Below are positions 6,090 to 6,121 of a DNA stretch of 6,121 nt, in pieces. Both the position numbers and the translations under genes were made by a program. The first letter of the stretch is position 1; the number at the start of each line of letters is the position of its first letter. The DNA is from Sphingobium sp. (GTDB lineage Bacteria > Pseudomonadota > Alphaproteobacteria > Sphingomonadales > Sphingomonadaceae), in NCBI GenBank assembly GCA_030148625.1, contig JASBTC010000080.1, positions 1 through 6,121 of the forward strand, given 5' to 3'. Under the pieces are notes generated by a model, which saw only the letters and a list, made by a program, of their open reading frames with translations, made no database searches and was not told where the DNA came from.

Positions 6090-6121
6090 GATCACGCTAC
6101 ACGGCTCCCCAACTGACGCTG

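Overview
The window reads as a piece of core chromosome from an alphaproteobacterium, most likely a sphingomonad (Sphingomonas or a close relative). The grounds are high GC with a strong G/C third-position bias, the gene order rseP-bamA-skp-fabZ, the cysteine-free alphaproteobacterial form of ribosomal protein L31, and the absence of lpxD and lpxA from the places they occupy in lipid A-making proteobacteria. Sphingomonads carry glycosphingolipids instead of lipopolysaccharide, which would explain the gap. The genus call is inference from protein recollection, not from a search. Every gene lies on the + strand.

Layout. 1-510 is the C-terminal part of the intramembrane metalloprotease RseP. A 128-base gap follows and holds a 53-base imperfect palindrome (538-590) that looks like a small dispersed element. 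639-3320 is BamA, the outer-membrane protein insertase, with a signal peptide, five POTRA domains and a C-terminal beta-barrel. Its stop overlaps by one base the start of a Skp/OmpH-type periplasmic chaperone (3320-3904). After 10 bases comes fabZ (3915-4397). A 110-base leader with a hairpin precedes rpmE (4508-4738, GTG start). Five bases later begins an exported M20-family metallopeptidase (4744-6051). The window ends with a strong 9-bp hairpin (6066-6089) and no further gene start that I can see.

Function. The first block is an envelope-biogenesis cluster: RseP cleaves membrane proteins in envelope-stress signalling, Skp escorts unfolded outer-membrane proteins across the periplasm, and BamA inserts them. 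FabZ supplies the dehydration step of fatty-acid elongation. rpmE and the peptidase are probably a separate transcription unit or sub-unit, judging by the leader in front of rpmE and the 5-base gap behind it.

I see no phage, CRISPR, insertion sequence, toxin-antitoxin pair or clearly new multi-gene system. The points worth a second look are the palindrome at 538-590, a CxxC motif in the Skp-like chaperone, two cysteine pairs and a long loop in the BamA barrel, the missing lpx genes, and the hairpin in the rpmE leader.
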